A DNA stretch of 64,000 bases from Rouxiella chamberiensis (GTDB lineage Bacteria > Pseudomonadota > Gammaproteobacteria > Enterobacterales > Enterobacteriaceae). Positions 1 through 10,532 of the stretch are shown here, piece after piece. A model generated the notes under the pieces. That model searched no databases and was not told the DNA's origin. It saw nothing but the letters and a program-made list of their open reading frames with translations. Position 1 is the first letter of the stretch, and each line of letters opens with the position of its first letter. The DNA lies in the NCBI RefSeq assembly GCF_026967475.1, contig NZ_CP114058.1:1798001-1862000 (forward strand). The letters are read 5' to 3'. The position numbers and the translations under genes were made by a program.

Positions 1-7
1 AAAGCAT

Positions 8-1486
8 TTACTCCTTAATCCAGACGCTAACGCTGCCCGCCTTGCAGCCAAAATGCCCACTGCCTTCCTGATTGCATTCGACCTGATAATCCGCATTGCC
101 GGTGATGTCCTTCCACTGACTGCCGGCAAAGCTGTCGCCGAGAATGATGTCCTTGAATCCCTCGTCGCCGTTGGACATCACCACCACGCAGCCCGGTTTT
201 TCGGCCGTGCCACTGCGCACAAAGGCGATACAGTTGGCATCATCCAGATAATCGGTTTGAATACCCCAGGCATAATCCTGACGGGCTTTGATAAGCGTAG
301 GTAATACATCAACGGCTGGAAGATCGATTTGATGCGTCTGGCCGTCGTCGCCGCTGTCTTCGTAGCTGGCGCTGAACAGGTCAGGATAGAATACGGCGGG
401 CACGCCCTGCTCGCGCAGCAGAATCAGCGCATAGGCCAGCGGCTTGAACCACGGCTCGACCGGAATTTCCAGCGATTGCAGCGGCTGGGTATCGTGGTTG
501 GCGACAATGGTCACGGCGTGCCACGGGTCTGCCTGCACCAGCGTGTTGTCGAAAATTTTGGTCAGGTCGTAGTCTTTGCCCTGCTTCGACGCATGGTGGA
601 AGTTCAGCAGCAGCGGCGCGTCAAACAGCATGGTTTTACCATCGACCTGATGAATATATTGCTGGAGTCGCTCGAGTTCGAAGGTCCAGTATTCGGCCAC
701 CAGATACATCGGGTGCGGCGCGGCCTCCTGCAGCTTGTCGATCCACTCCTTGTAGAACCAGGCCGGAATATGTTTGACCGCATCCAGACGGAAACCGGTG
801 CACGGCACCTGCTCCATAATCCAGCGCGCCCAATAGTGCAGTTCTTCGCGCACGGCGTTGTTGCGAAAATCGATATTGGCGCCCATCAGATAATCGAAGT
901 TGCCGAACTCGTCGTCGACCTCCGTGTTCCAGCCTTCGGCGGTGTATTCATTCACAATCTTGAATACGCCGTTTTCGTCGGGATTTTCGATGTGATCGAC
1001 GCCGCTGAAACACTGATGATTCCAGATGAATTTGGAATATTCGCCCTGACGTCCGGCGAAGGTGAATTTGGTCCAGGCTTCGGCCTGCACCACTTCTTCT
1101 TCAATCTCTTCGCGGTTGTCTTCCTTCACACGATTGACGAGGATTTGCTCTTTCTCGTCGGCCCCCATCTTGTGGTTGAGTACCACATCCAGCAGCACGC
1201 CCACATTGTGCGCACGCAGTTTTTCAACCGCGGCCACAAGCTGGGTTTTGTCGCCGTATTTGGTGGCTACCGTGCCTTTCTGGTCAAACTCGCCCAGATC
1301 GAACAGGTCATAAGTGTCATAGCCTACGGAAGAAGCCCCGCCGTCGCCTTTATAGGCCGGTGGAAGCCACACCATGGTGATGCCCGTATTCGCCAGCCAT
1401 TCGGCTTTTTCGGCCACTTCAGGCCAAAGCTTTCCGCCTTCCGGATAGTACCAGTGAAAAAACTGCAACAGCGTTGGATTTTCCAT
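8..1486 (-). CDS. amyA: Cytoplasmic alpha-amylase (GH13)
   Basis: Hydrolyses internal alpha-1,4 bonds of starch, glycogen or maltodextrin in the cytoplasm. The 492-residue protein has no signal peptide and matches the usual length of E. coli AmyA. GH13 landmarks are present in order: DVVLNHK near residue 100, GFRLDAVKH near 235 (Asp nucleophile), the acid/base Glu in VAEYW near 265 and NHDTQ near 330. The gene is monocistronic and divergent from the ferrioxamine receptor downstream in coordinate. The start is the ATG at 1486. With the GH15 enzyme at 34-36 kb and the sugar porter at 6.6 kb it suggests alpha-glucan use or glycogen turnover. Confidence in the family is high; the substrate is inferred. 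Confidence 0.93.
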   Translation of the reverse strand: MENPTLLQFFHWYYPEGGKLWPEVAEKAEWLANTGITMVWLPPAYKGDGGASSVGYDTYDLFDLGEFDQKGTVATKYGDKTQLVAAVEKLRAHNVGVLLDVVLNHKMGADEKEQILVNRVKEDNREEIEEEVVQAEAWTKFTFAGRQGEYSKFIWNHQCFSGVDHIENPDENGVFKIVNEYTAEGWNTEVDDEFGNFDYLMGANIDFRNNAVREELHYWARWIMEQVPCTGFRLDAVKHIPAWFYKEWIDKLQEAAPHPMYLVAEYWTFELERLQQYIHQVDGKTMLFDAPLLLNFHHASKQGKDYDLTKIFDNTLVQADPWHAVTIVANHDTQPLQSLEIPVEPWFKPLAYALILLREQGVPAVFYPDLFSASYEDSGDDGQTHQIDLPAVDVLPTLIKARQDYAWGIQTDYLDDANCIAFVRSGTAEKPGCVVVMSNGDEGFKDIILGDSFAGSQWKDITGNADYQVECNQEGSGHFGCKAGSVSVWIKE

Positions 1487-1624
1487 TTATGACCTTTCAT
1501 CGTTGGTGGGGATAATTAGTAATAGACGAGATTTTGACTTTTTAATGGCAAACCGATTTTTAAATTTTTACGCCCCTACCCAGGCGCCCACGTCGTTGGT
1601 TTTAATTTCACTTAAAAAGAAAAT

Positions 1625-1643
1625 GCCTCTCATTATCATTTCG
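1625..1643. promoter_or_regulatory. Possible Fur box upstream of foxA
   Basis: The minus strand contains AATGATAAT, the core of the 19-bp Fur consensus; over the full window about 11 of 19 positions agree. It lies about 120 bp before the receptor start, where iron control is expected for a siderophore receptor. The flank matches poorly, so this is a tentative call. Confidence 0.4.
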
Positions 1644-1759
1644 TTTATCATCCTTACGCTTTCCCGATACAACCCTGACAAAAGCGCTCATCGGGAGGTT
1701 GCGTCTTCTGGGTGATGAGCGACGACACCATAAAAAAATTTATAAAAGGAATCATGATG

Positions 1760-3886
1760 ATGCCGGCTTTTACTCTCAAACGCTCAGCGGTGCTTTGTGC
1801 AATAGCCACGTGCCTGCCGCTGACCGTGTTTGCCGAAGACACCCTGGTCGTCAACGCTGCGCCGTCGCAAACGGCCGATGCCCCAACGCAGGGCTATACC
1901 GCGAAAAGCAGCAAGGCGGCCACCAAGACAGACACCCCGTTGATAACAACGGGTCAGGCCGTCTCTGTGATTACCCGTCAACAGATTGACGACCAGCACG
2001 CCACGACGGTCAACGCCGCGCTGAATTACACGCCGGGCGTATTCACCAACTTTGCCGGAGGAGCCACGCGCTACGACACCGTTTCGCTGCGGGGTTTCCA
2101 CGGCGGAGATGTCGATAATATCTTCCTCGACGGCCTGCGCATGCCCACCGACGGCGGCAGCTACAATATCGTGCAGGTTGACCCGTGGTTCCTCGAACGT
2201 ATCGACGTCATCAAAGGCCCGTCTTCTGCGCTGTACGGACAAAGTATTCCGGGCGGACTGGTGATGGAAACCAGCAAGCGACCGCAGTTTGCCAGCGAAA
2301 ATCATCTCCAGCTTTCGGGCGGTAACTTCAATACCCGTGGCGGCGCATTCGACACCACGGGAGCCATTGACGACCAATGGGCCTACCGTCTGACAGGACT
2401 GACCCGCAGCAGTGATACGCAATATGACCACCAGCGCGAAGAGCGCTATTCGCTGTCACCGCAACTGCTGTGGCAACCCGATGAAAATACCTCGCTGCTG
2501 CTGCGCGCCTATCTGCAAAAGGATCCGTCGGGCGGCTTTCACTCAGCGGTACCGGCGGATGGCAGTATTTACACATTGCGTGGCGACAAGCTCGGACGCG
2601 GTTTCTTTGATGGCGAAAGCGCACGCAACGCCTTCAAACGCCGGGAGCAAATCTACAGCTATGAATTCCAGCACAGCTTCAATGACGTCTGGTCGTTTCG
2701 CCAGAAACGCCAATTACACCCACTCCAACACGTCGTTGCAGCAGGTCTATCAGGGCGGATGGAATGCAGATCGCACGTTGTTGAACCGCTACTATTCGGG
2801 AGAACAGTCATCGCTGGACTATTTCGCCATCGACAACCAGCTTGAGGCGGATTTCGCCACCGCGGCCCTGCAACATAAAATGGTGCTGGGCTTTGATTTC
2901 CAGCATTACACCAACTCGCTGACCGCGCAGAACGGTTACGCCAGCGACCTCGACCCCTATACCGGCGTTTCGGGGGCGATGCGGTGGACCTTTATGGCTC
3001 GACGCAGGGCAAGCGCCGCTACCAGCAGGCAGGCGTCTATTTGCAGGACGAAATGATCTACGACCTGTGGCATCTGACCTTGTCCGGGCGTTACGACACG
3101 TTGAAGACCCGCAGCAATCAGTATGACAGCCTGTACGACAGCGAAACCCTGAGCGAGCGTAGCGATAAACACTTCAGCGGCCGCGCCTCGCTGCTGTATG
3201 CCTTTGAAAACGGTATCTCGCCTTACGTGAGCTACAGCCAGGCGATGACACCGTCGGCGCTGCCCGGTGCCGACGGCACGCTGCTGAAACCGATGACCAG
3301 CGAACAGTACGAAGCCGGGCTTAAATATCAGCCGGTGGGCAGCAGCAATCTCTACAGCGTGGCGCTGTATGACTTGACGCAAAAGGATGTCGGCAACCGC
3401 GTGGTAGTGGGCAGCTATTATGAACCGGCAGGCAAAATTCACTCTCAGGGGATCGAACTTGAAGCGCGCAGCAAGGTAACGGACCGCCTGAATATTATCG
3501 CGGGTTACACCTATAATCGCGTGAAGTTTAAAGATGCCATCGACGGCAGCAACGGCAATACGCCGTATATCACGCCGAACCAGATGGCGTCGCTGTGGGC
3601 GCAATACGCGGCGGGCATGGGCGTTAATCTGGGCGGCGGCGCGCGGTTTATCGGCAAGCAGTGGGCGGATAATGCCAATACCCAGCGCATTGCCTCGACC
3701 ACGCTCTTCGATGCCTCGGTACGGATGGATCTTGCCGAGTTTACCCCCTCGCTAAAGGGCGCTTACGTGCAGCTCAACGTCAATAATCTGACGGACAGGA
3801 AGTACGTGGCTGCCTGCTACGGCACTAGCTATTGCTACTGGGGTCAGGAGCGTACTGTCGTGGCGACGGTCGGTTACGACTTCTAA
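1760..3886 (+). CDS. foxA: TonB-dependent ferrioxamine-type siderophore receptor FoxA (frame broken twice)
   Basis: Outer-membrane receptor for a ferric hydroxamate, most like FoxA (ferrioxamine B). Seen: signal peptide (about 25 residues ending VFA), a TonB-box-like DTLVVNA, the plug domain with SLRGF and IDVIKGPSSALYGQ, then a beta-barrel ending in Phe (VATVGYDF). Three ATGs lie at 1754, 1757 and 1760; 1760 gives the best spacing to AAAAGGA at 1744-1750. The frame changes at 2705-2707, where AAA for AA after CAG fits an inserted A, and again at 2972-2976, where G5 fits loss of one G. Read through, it gives about 708 residues, normal for the family, and homology is continuous across both breaks. 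Probably intact in the cell. Confidence 0.85.
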
Positions 3887-3894
3887 TTCCTGCC

Positions 3895-3922
3895 AGGCCC
3901 GGTTAGATGACAAGCCGGGCCT
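3895..3922 (+). terminator. Hairpin after foxA
   Basis: An 8-bp inverted repeat, AGGCCCGG and CCGGGCCT, with a 12-base loop, lies 8 bases after the foxA stop. There is no clear T-tract, so it may be a weak or Rho-assisted terminator. Confidence 0.5.
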
Positions 3923-3986
3923 CTCCCCGACCCGCTTTTGCCGGACAGGCAAAAAGTTCAATATTTGTTTAATTTTTGCGAAAGTT

Positions 3987-4015
3987 TTGGCCTGATTGAA
4001 ATATTTCTTTATAAT
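3987..4015 (+). promoter_or_regulatory. Sigma-70-type promoter before ldtB
   Basis: TTGGCC (4 of 6 to the -35 consensus), a 17-base spacer and a perfect TATAAT at 4010-4015. Predicted transcription would start near 4022, leaving a leader of about 140 bases before ldtB. I see no clear hairpin in that leader. Confidence 0.55.
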
Positions 4016-4162
4016 TACTCGCCCTGAAAAGTGATTGGTTACACATCTTGATTCACCTTCAAGCAATTGTGTACATACAATATAAGGGTCATCCCGGCAG
4101 AATCCTCCCGGTCAAAATCCCATAAACTAGTGCCCCTGCGGCAAGAGTAACATTAAAAAAAT

Positions 4163-5083
4163 ATGAAAATGAGCATTCGCGCGATCTTAACATTGGTGTT
4201 GGCTGTTGCTGCGTATAGCCAGGCGGCATTCGCCGTCGTCTATCCGTTGCCGGCAAAAAACGGTCGTCTGGTGGGTGAAAACATCACCGTCGTCGTTCCA
4301 CAAGATAACAAACTGCCGCTCGAGCATTTTGCTGCCCAGTACCAGATGGGCCTGTCAAACATGCTGGAAGCCAATCCGGGTGTTGATACCTACCTGCCGA
4401 CCTCCGGCACCGTGCTGACCATTCCCCAGCAGCTTATCCTGCCGGACACGCCTCACGAAGGTCTGGTTATCAACAGCGCCGAGATGCGTATTTACTACTA
4501 TCCGAAAGGCACCAACACGGTCGTCGTGCTGCCTATCGGCATCGGCGAACTGGGCAAAGACACCCCGCTGAACTGGGTTACCTCGGTACAGCGCAAGAAA
4601 GCGGGTCCAACCTGGACGCCAACCGCCAAGATGCATGAAGAGTACGCCGCCGAAGGCAAATGGCTGCCGGCGACCTTCCCGGCCGGTCCTGACAACCCGA
4701 TGGGTCTTTATGCCCTGTATGTGGGTCGTCTGTACGCGGTACACGGCACCAACGCCAACTTTGGCATCGGTCTTCGTGTGAGCCACGGCTGTGTGCGTCT
4801 GCGTGATGCCGACATCAAATGGCTGTTCGAAAACGTGCCGGTCGGCACCCGCGTCCAGTTCATCAACGAGCCGGTGAAAACGACCGTGGAGCCAAACGGC
4901 GCGCGCTATGTCGAAGTGCACAACCCGCTGTCGGCCAACCAGGAAGAGTTCGACTCCCAGCAGCCGCTGCCTATTACCCTTGCCGGTGGCAATGCCACGC
5001 TGATGGCTGACCCGAGCGTCAACCAGCAAGTGCTCGACAAGGCTATCGAACTGCGCTCAGGTATGCCAACGCAGGTCAATTAA
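4163..5083 (+). CDS. ldtB: L,D-transpeptidase LdtB (YbiS-like)
   Basis: Periplasmic enzyme that attaches Braun lipoprotein to, or crosslinks, meso-DAP residues of peptidoglycan. At 306 residues it has the same length as E. coli YbiS and a very similar sequence. Order: signal peptide ending AFA (about residue 24), a LysM-like segment (about 45-95), then the YkuD catalytic domain with [10 protein letters not shown] and SHGCVRLR; the active cysteine is residue 210. The start is ATG 4163; another ATG lies two codons in, and neither has a strong ribosome binding site. The gene is monocistronic between two hairpins. Paralogues ErfK, YcfS and YnhG are less similar in the N-terminal half. Confidence 0.92.
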   Translation: MKMSIRAILTLVLAVAAYSQAAFAVVYPLPAKNGRLVGENITVVVPQDNKLPLEHFAAQYQMGLSNMLEANPGVDTYLPTSGTVLTIPQQLILPDTPHEGLVINSAEMRIYYYPKGTNTVVVLPIGIGELGKDTPLNWVTSVQRKKAGPTWTPTAKMHEEYAAEGKWLPATFPAGPDNPMGLYALYVGRLYAVHGTNANFGIGLRVSHGCVRLRDADIKWLFENVPVGTRVQFINEPVKTTVEPNGARYVEVHNPLSANQEEFDSQQPLPITLAGGNATLMADPSVNQQVLDKAIELRSGMPTQVN

Positions 5084-5102
5084 TTTAGCCCGTGGTCTCT
5101 CG

Positions 5103-5136
5103 GCCCTCCCGGTTCTGCCGCGAGGGCTTTATTATT
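5103..5136 (+). terminator. Intrinsic terminator of ldtB
   Basis: GCCCTC pairs with GAGGGC, with an inner CGG/CCG pair and a TTCTG loop, followed directly by TTTATTATT. It lies 20 bases after the ldtB stop. Confidence 0.75.
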
Positions 5137-5272
5137 GCCTGCTTCCTCCCGCCTTCCTCCTTTCCACTCGCCCCGCTCATCCCCGGCCTGCTTACGGCTT
5201 TACTTATTTTTTATTCTTCAGTAAAACGGGATGTTCATTTCACCTTCAACCGCGCCGACATCAGGAGCTTTT

Positions 5273-6421
5273 ATGCCGCAACTTTCTGCCAACGCACTGG
5301 CAATCCCTGCCTCCGGCATTCGTCGTATCTATGAACTGGCATCCGAACTCGATGATGTCATCCAGCTCAGTGTGGGCGAGCCGGAAAGACCCGTGGCCGA
5401 ACATATTCTGCAGGCCGGGGCCGACGCCTGGCTCGCCGATGTTACTCACTACACGCCAAACAGCGGCATGGCGTTGCTGCGGGCGGCGATTGCCACCAAG
5501 CTTGTGCGCGATAACGGGTATCAGGTGGATGACTCGCGTATCCACGTTACGGCAGGCGGTTCGCAGGCGCTGCACATGGCGATGTCCCTGACGTTAAGCG
5601 CGGGCGACGAGATTTTGATCCCCGATCCGGGCTATGCCACCTTTTCGATGATCCCGACGCTGCTCGGCGCGGTGCCGGTGGCCTATCACCTCAAGGCCGA
5701 AGACGAGTTCCAGCCGTCAATCGCCAACCTCGAGGCCTGCGTCACCCCGCACACCAAAGTATTACTGATTAACAGCCCGTCGAATCCGCTTGGCGTGGTG
5801 TACAGCGCCGAGAAAATTGCCGAGCTGCTAGCCTTCGCCGCGCGCCACGACCTGTGGGTCATCAGCGACGAAGTCTATGAATATTTTACCTCGACGCGCG
5901 CCTTTACGAGCGTTGCGGCGCTGGATACCGATGACCGCGTGTTCAGCATCTATTCCGTGTCCAAAACCTACGGCCTGACCGGTGCGCGCGTAGGTTATCT
6001 GGTCACTCCGCCCGGCGTCGCCGCGCCGTTTCGCGCCGCTCAGGAGGCGACCGTCAGCTGCGTCAATGCGCCCGCGCAGCTTGCCGTGCTGGCGGCTCTG
6101 GAAGGTCCCCAGGATGCCGTGCACCAGGCGCGCGAACACTACGGCAACAATATCGAGGCCGCCTGCGCGGTGCTCGACAAGCTGGGCCTGCACTATCAGC
6201 GACCGCAGGGCGCGTTCTATATCTGGATTGATGTTTCGCATGCAAGCGAAGGCGACGTCGCCGCCTGGGCCGAGCATTTCCTGATAACCCAGCGGGTTGC
6301 CGTCGCGCCGGGCGTGGCCTTTGGGCCTGCGGGAGAAGGCTGGATCCGCGTCTGTGCCGCAGGCAGGACCGAAGCCCTTCTCACCGCCCTGTCTCGCCTG
6401 CCTTCACCCCGCAATATTTAA
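5273..6421 (+). CDS. Class I/II PLP-dependent aminotransferase
   Basis: Fold-type I PLP enzyme of the AspC/MalY-like group; the amino donor is unknown. The ATG at 5273 is chosen because AGGAG ends 7 bases upstream; the open frame extends 14 codons further but without a binding site. This gives 382 residues, normal for the family. Visible landmarks are VGEPERP near the N-terminus, the NSPSNPLG segment, SDEVYEYF (Asp contacting the pyridine nitrogen), YSVSKTYGLTGARVGY with the Schiff-base lysine, and a C-terminal Arg in GWIRVC that would bind the substrate carboxylate. It sits between LdtB and a sugar porter with no obvious operon partner. Confidence 0.8.
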   Translation: MPQLSANALAIPASGIRRIYELASELDDVIQLSVGEPERPVAEHILQAGADAWLADVTHYTPNSGMALLRAAIATKLVRDNGYQVDDSRIHVTAGGSQALHMAMSLTLSAGDEILIPDPGYATFSMIPTLLGAVPVAYHLKAEDEFQPSIANLEACVTPHTKVLLINSPSNPLGVVYSAEKIAELLAFAARHDLWVISDEVYEYFTSTRAFTSVAALDTDDRVFSIYSVSKTYGLTGARVGYLVTPPGVAAPFRAAQEATVSCVNAPAQLAVLAALEGPQDAVHQAREHYGNNIEAACAVLDKLGLHYQRPQGAFYIWIDVSHASEGDVAAWAEHFLITQRVAVAPGVAFGPAGEGWIRVCAAGRTEALLTALSRLPSPRNI

Positions 6422-6428
6422 ATGTTGT

Positions 6429-6454
6429 CCTGCATTGCCTAAATGCAATGCAGG
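6429..6454 (+). terminator. Hairpin after the aminotransferase gene
   Basis: A 10-bp perfect inverted repeat, CCTGCATTGC and GCAATGCAGG, with loop CTAAAT, begins 8 bases after the stop. The following sequence is only partly T-rich (GTCTAAGATTTT). Confidence 0.55.
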
Positions 6455-6471
6455 GTCTAAGATTTTCCCGA

Positions 6472-6487
6472 GTTGATCTAGATCACA
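6472..6487 (+). promoter_or_regulatory. Candidate CRP site before the sugar porter
   Basis: GTTGA-TCTAGA-TCACA agrees with TGTGA-N6-TCACA at 8 of 10 positions, including a perfect right half. It lies about 110 bp before the start of the sugar transporter, which fits catabolite control. Confidence 0.5.
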
Positions 6488-6593
6488 CTTTTACCGTCTA
6501 TACTCATAATATCTCTCTGTTTCTACTGATTTACTTCCTTCTCGATTCAGAAGGAAGGGGTTTCTTTGGCAATAATTTAGGGAAAGATAAAGA

Positions 6594-8041
6594 ATGACGA
6601 ACATTTCTACGCAAGCGGATAGCGATCAACAACCGCAGACCCCCGATACGGTCAGGCAGCGTATTTTCCTGATTGTACTGGTGGCCACCATGGGAGCGCT
6701 GGCTTTTGGCTATGACACCGGAATTATCTCGGGTGCCTTGCCTTTCATGACCTTACCCGCTTCACAAGGCGGACTGGGGCTGACCCCTTTCACCGAAGGT
6801 CTGGTTTCGTCGTCACTGATTTTTGGTGCTGCATTCGGTTCCTTCCTCAGCGGATACTTCTCTGACCGTTTTGGGCGTCGCATTACGCTGCGCAGTCTGG
6901 CCGTGCTGTTTGTTCTGGGCTCGCTCGGCACCGCGCTGGCCCCGGATGTACACATCATGGTGGCGATGCGCTTCCTGCTCGGGATTGCGGTGGGCGGCGG
7001 TTCTTCGACCGTTCCGTGTTTATCGCCGAGATTGCCGGGCCTAAACGCCGTGCACCGCTGGTGAGCCGCAACGAACTGATGATTGTTTCCGGTCAGCTGG
7101 TTGCCTACACCACCAGTACGCTGCTGAGCTATCTGCTGCACGACGCGCATCTGTGGCGCTATATGCTTGCGATCGCGATGGTGCCGGGCTTCCTGCTGTT
7201 TCTGGGTACTTTCTTTGTTCCAGCTTCGCCTCACTGGCTGGTTGCCGAAGGTCGTTTCAAGGAAGCAAAGAAGATCCTCAAACATTTGCGTGATACGCCC
7301 AAAGAGGTGCGCAAAGAGCTGGCGGATATGAAACGCCAGTCTGCGGAAGCCCATAAAGGGCCGTCTGCGGGGGAGCTTATCCGCGAAAAGTGGGTGTTGC
7401 GACTGCTGATGGTCGGCGCGGGTCTGGGCTTTGTCTGCCAGTTTACCGGCGTCAATGCCTTTATGTACTACACACCTATCATTCTGAAAACCACGGGGCT
7501 TGGAACCAATGCTTCCATCGCCGCGACGATTGGTAACGGGGTGGTGTCGGTGATTGCGGTCGTAATGGGTCTATGGAGCGTAAACCGTTACGGACGTCGT
7601 CAACTGCTGATGACGGGCCTGACCTTCGTGATTATCTCGCAGGTTTCGCTCGGCATGGTGCTGTCGTTTATGCCGCAGAGCATGCTGCAAAGCTATCTGG
7701 CGCTGGCCTGCATTCTGGTCTTCCTGTTCTTCATGCAGATGTTCATTGCGCCGGTTTACTGGTTGCTGATGTCCGAGCTGTTCCCGCAGAAGCTGCGTGG
7801 CGTGCTGACCGGCACCGCCGTAGCCTTCCAGTGGATCTGCAACGCCATCGTCGCCTTTGGTTTCCCGGCGATGCTGAGCGTGACAGGCAACAAGACCTTC
7901 TTTGTCTTTGCGGTCATTAACGTGGGTTCGCTGCTGTTCGTGATGTTCATGCTGCCGGAAACGCGCGGCAAGAGTCTGGAAGAGATAGAGAACCATATGC
8001 GTGAACGCTATGGCGAGCTGGATGCGCAGGAAGCGAAATAG
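6594..8041 (+). CDS. Sugar porter family MFS transporter (frame broken once)
   Basis: Inner-membrane proton-coupled sugar symporter of the AraE/IolT/XylE type with twelve expected membrane segments. Visible sugar-porter signatures are FGYDTGIISGA in helix 1, DRFGRR between helices 2 and 3, RFLLGIAVGG, PxSPHWL (here PASPHWL), QFTGVNAFMYY and PETRGKSLEEIE at the C-terminus. The frame changes near 7016: CCGTGTTT in place of an expected CCGGTGTTT fits loss of one G. Read through, it gives about 483 residues, as expected. The substrate (arabinose, galactose, myo-inositol or other) cannot be told. A possible CRP site precedes it and a strong terminator follows. Confidence 0.85.
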
Positions 8042-8067
8042 TTTTCAGTGCGTTGAATCTTGATGAG

Positions 8068-8095
8068 TCCCCCTGTCATGCAGGGGGATTTTTTT
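8068..8095 (+). terminator. Intrinsic terminator of the sugar porter gene
   Basis: TCCCCCTG pairs with CAGGGGGA around a TCATG loop, followed by a run of seven T. A textbook Rho-independent terminator. Confidence 0.9.
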
Positions 8096-8207
8096 GGCGC
8101 TTTCGAGAAAGCGTTGCCGGAGTTTACCTACTGTGTGTGAATTATTGCGCTTATCACGCAGAAAAAATCAGATTTACCTTTATGATCGTTCAGTCTTTAT
8201 TGGCACG

Positions 8208-8829
8208 TCATCGATGTTGGCACTGCGCCATACAAAAAAGTTTAACGCCTCGCGCGACCATGGATTTCACTTGCTCATCAGAGCATGGAACCGGTTCACG
8301 CTGTAATAACATGACGTTGGCTTCTGCCTTCAGTAGCGCAGTAAACTGCTCGGCGCGCAACATGGCTTCAGATTGCGCCAGTTCGCCCGCCTGCATGGCC
8401 CGTGTCATCAAATCCGCCAGCTTCTCCATACTCTCCTTCGGACCCGCAGCGCGAAACAGTTCGCCGATATTGGAATTCCCCGCCTCGCCCAGCACACAGC
8501 GATAAATTTTAATCGCCTTGTTATCCTTAACCAGCACGCCGAGCATCCGGTTCGCCAAATCGCGTGAGCTTCTGCTCGAACGTCACATCGCCATTGCCAT
8601 AGGACGAAAGTTCATCGGCGGCGGCGGTCAGCAGGTGCGTGCTGTACGTGCGCACCACTTTTTCAAACAATGCCTCTTTGGAAGCAAAATAGTTGTAAAG
8701 CGTTGCCTTGGATCCCCCCATCCTTCTTGCTACTTCATTCATTGAGGTTCTTTCGTAACCCATTTCCTGAAAAAGCTCCGTCGCAGTATCGATAATGGCC
8801 TGCCTTCGTGCTTCCGTCAGTGTTCTCAT
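8208..8829 (-). CDS. TetR/AcrR family transcriptional regulator (frame broken once)
   Basis: One-domain repressor with an N-terminal helix-turn-helix (residues about 8-55; ATELFQEMGYERTSMNEVAR and GGSKATLYNYFASKEALFEKV are canonical) and a C-terminal ligand domain of the TetR_C AcrR-like type. The frame changes at plus positions 8555-8559: CCAAA carries one base too many, and removing it joins QKLTR to ANRMLG. Length read through is about 206 residues, normal for the family. No target gene is directly divergent; the short palindromes upstream may be its own operator, and the ACTGTAC repeat at 10.5 kb is another possible target. Confidence 0.82.
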
Positions 8830-8870
8830 CCTGGCCCCCTATTGCAGTCGGATGTCATCGTTCAATATCA

Positions 8871-8896
8871 CCAAATTTGGAACCGACTAATATTAG
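8871..8896. promoter_or_regulatory. Two short palindromes upstream of the TetR gene
   Basis: CCAAATTTGG (8871-8880) and CTAATATTAG (8887-8896) are perfect 10-bp palindromes 16 bp apart, 40-70 bp upstream of the tetR start. They could form an autoregulatory operator, though AT-rich palindromes of this size also arise by chance. Confidence 0.3.
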
Positions 8897-9043
8897 CTCA
8901 ATTTAACGGAATTACTCAGATTTGTAAGGAAGGGGCTGTGCTAAGAGGCGGAGATGCCTCAGGATTTTGACGATTTAATGCGCAGGCGGGGTATTGGGGT
9001 TGTGCCCAACACACCCCGCCATTGTTCACTAAAACTTACTTAA

Positions 9044-9433
9044 CTAGAGGGCACCCGTGAGGTACTGCGCCTCGCCAAAGCCGAAACTCCAGTCACCCTT
9101 GCTGTTGGTAATAAAGGAGATAAACAGATCACGGCCATCGATATCGCAATGTTTTGCCCATTGCTCTGCCAGCAGTTTCATAAACAGGGTCTTTTGCTCC
9201 TCGCTGCGCGGACTGGTAAAGACTCTCACCACCACCAGCTTGTTCGAGCGCTCAAAACCCAGTCCCGTGTCTTGAAATACCATGAAGTTGGCAGGATTTT
9301 CGTGAACAATCTGATAACGATCGCGCGGCGGCACGTTAAACGCCTGAAGCACAACCTCATGGGCAACGTCCAGCAAGGTTTGGACTTCTTCGGCCGTGCG
9401 GCCCTGGATTAAATCGAATTGAAGTAGTGGCAT
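9044..9433 (-). CDS. Tautomerase family protein (4-oxalocrotonate tautomerase-like)
   Basis: A 129-residue protein starting MPLLQFDLIQGR. After removal of Met the N-terminal Pro would be the catalytic base of the tautomerase superfamily. The segment SPRSEEQKTLFMKLLAE with the following strands fits the long tautomerase (about 130-residue) subgroup. It is divergent from a LysR gene with 113 bp between, and the LysR-type palindromes in that gap suggest it is the regulated target. The substrate is unknown; relatives act on enol/keto acids or have promiscuous activity. Confidence 0.8.
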   Translation of the reverse strand: MPLLQFDLIQGRTAEEVQTLLDVAHEVVLQAFNVPPRDRYQIVHENPANFMVFQDTGLGFERSNKLVVVRVFTSPRSEEQKTLFMKLLAEQWAKHCDIDGRDLFISFITNSKGDWSFGFGEAQYLTGAL

Positions 9434-9485
9434 AGTGACTCCAGTTGAAAAGGGGTTTCTTGTTCGACACCGTCACTTTTACATG

Positions 9486-9538
9486 TTAACGACCATGGAA
9501 AAAGCGCTATAGTTGAAATCATTATTCACTATAGTGAA
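9486..9538. promoter_or_regulatory. LysR-type operator and promoter between tautomerase and LysR genes
   Basis: TTCACTATAGTGAA (9525-9538) is a perfect 14-bp palindrome ending 8 bases before the LysR start. A partial copy with CTATAGT sits at 9507-9513, 22 bp (two helical turns) from the CTATAGT at 9529-9535. This spacing is typical of paired LysR recognition and activation sites. TTAACG (9486-9491), 16 bases and TATAGT (9508-9513) could be the plus-strand promoter, so binding would overlap it. Confidence 0.6.
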
Positions 9539-9546
9539 CAATCACG

Positions 9547-10469
9547 ATGAAAGACCTGAAACCCGATGCGTTATGGCATCATTTATACTGGCTCACTGTG
9601 TTGGCCGAACAAAAAAGTTTCACTCAGGCAGCGGAACGGCTGGAAGTCAGCAAGTCGGCGTTTAGCCAGAGAATCAAGGAACTGGAAACCCAGGCGGGTG
9701 TTGCACTCGTCTCGCGCACAACCCGCAGCGTAAGATTGACGCCAGCGGGGAAAAGCTGGTGTCGGAAATCACTCAGCCCTTCAAAGACATCGAAAAAAGC
9801 TTTGTCGGCCTGCGCGATATGACCGGCTCCGTCAGGGGTCTGGTGCGCATCACGGCCCCGGTAGCCTTTGCCCGCCAGCAGTTGCTGCCGCATCTCAACG
9901 ATTTCCTGAAAAGTTATCCCGAGGTGCGGATTCAACTCGAAGTGGAAGACAGAATCGTGCCGATGGTGAGCGAAGGCTTTGATATCGCCATCCGCCACAG
10001 CGACAAGCTGCCCGATACCAGCATTGCGCTGCCCCTTTGCGAGACGCGCGCCATGCTGGTCGCCTCCGGCCACTACCTTGCCACTCACGGCGTGCCGGGT
10101 CATCCCGAGGCGCTCATCGACCACGACTGCCTGTATTATCCGCGCGGCACCGAACTTCCGCGCTGGGTATTCGAAAAGGCTGCCGCTCCGGGCCAGGCCG
10201 TCAGCGTCAATGTCAGAGGGCCGCTTGCGACCAACAACAGCGAGTCGATTCGTGATGCGGCCATTTCGGGCATGGGCATTGCCATGCTGCCGGATTTCAG
10301 CGCCGGCGTGGCGATTCGTGAGGGGACATTGCAGGAAGTTCTGGCCGACTGGAAAATCATTGATGCCTTTGCGAGTAAAATCTGGATCCTTCGCCCCTAT
10401 AATCGCCAGACACCGCGCGCAGTAACGGTATTTATTCACTGGTTGCAGGCACGTTTCGCCCGTAAATAA
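9547..10469 (+). CDS. LysR family transcriptional regulator (frame broken once)
   Basis: N-terminal winged helix (residues about 10-70, with KSFTQAAERLEVSKSAFSQR) and a LysR substrate-binding domain. The frame changes at G4 9747-9750: five G would join RLTPAG to EKLVSEITQPF, so one G appears lost. Read through, it gives about 307 residues, the usual size. The effector domain resembles the CrgA/YafC-type group (GLVRITAPVAFARQQLLPHL). It likely controls the divergent tautomerase gene through the palindromes between them. The start at 9547 is the first ATG and the only good fit to the family N-terminus. Confidence 0.85.
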
Positions 10470-10532
10470 CGGGCACGGCGTTGCACGGATTATTCCACAA
10501 ATCCTCAATGGGATAGAAAAAAATAATGTAAT

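Noticed and set aside
8871..8896. Treating the short AT-rich palindromes as a proven TetR operator
   Set aside because: Ten-base AT-rich palindromes are expected by chance in regions this size; kept only as a low-confidence feature.
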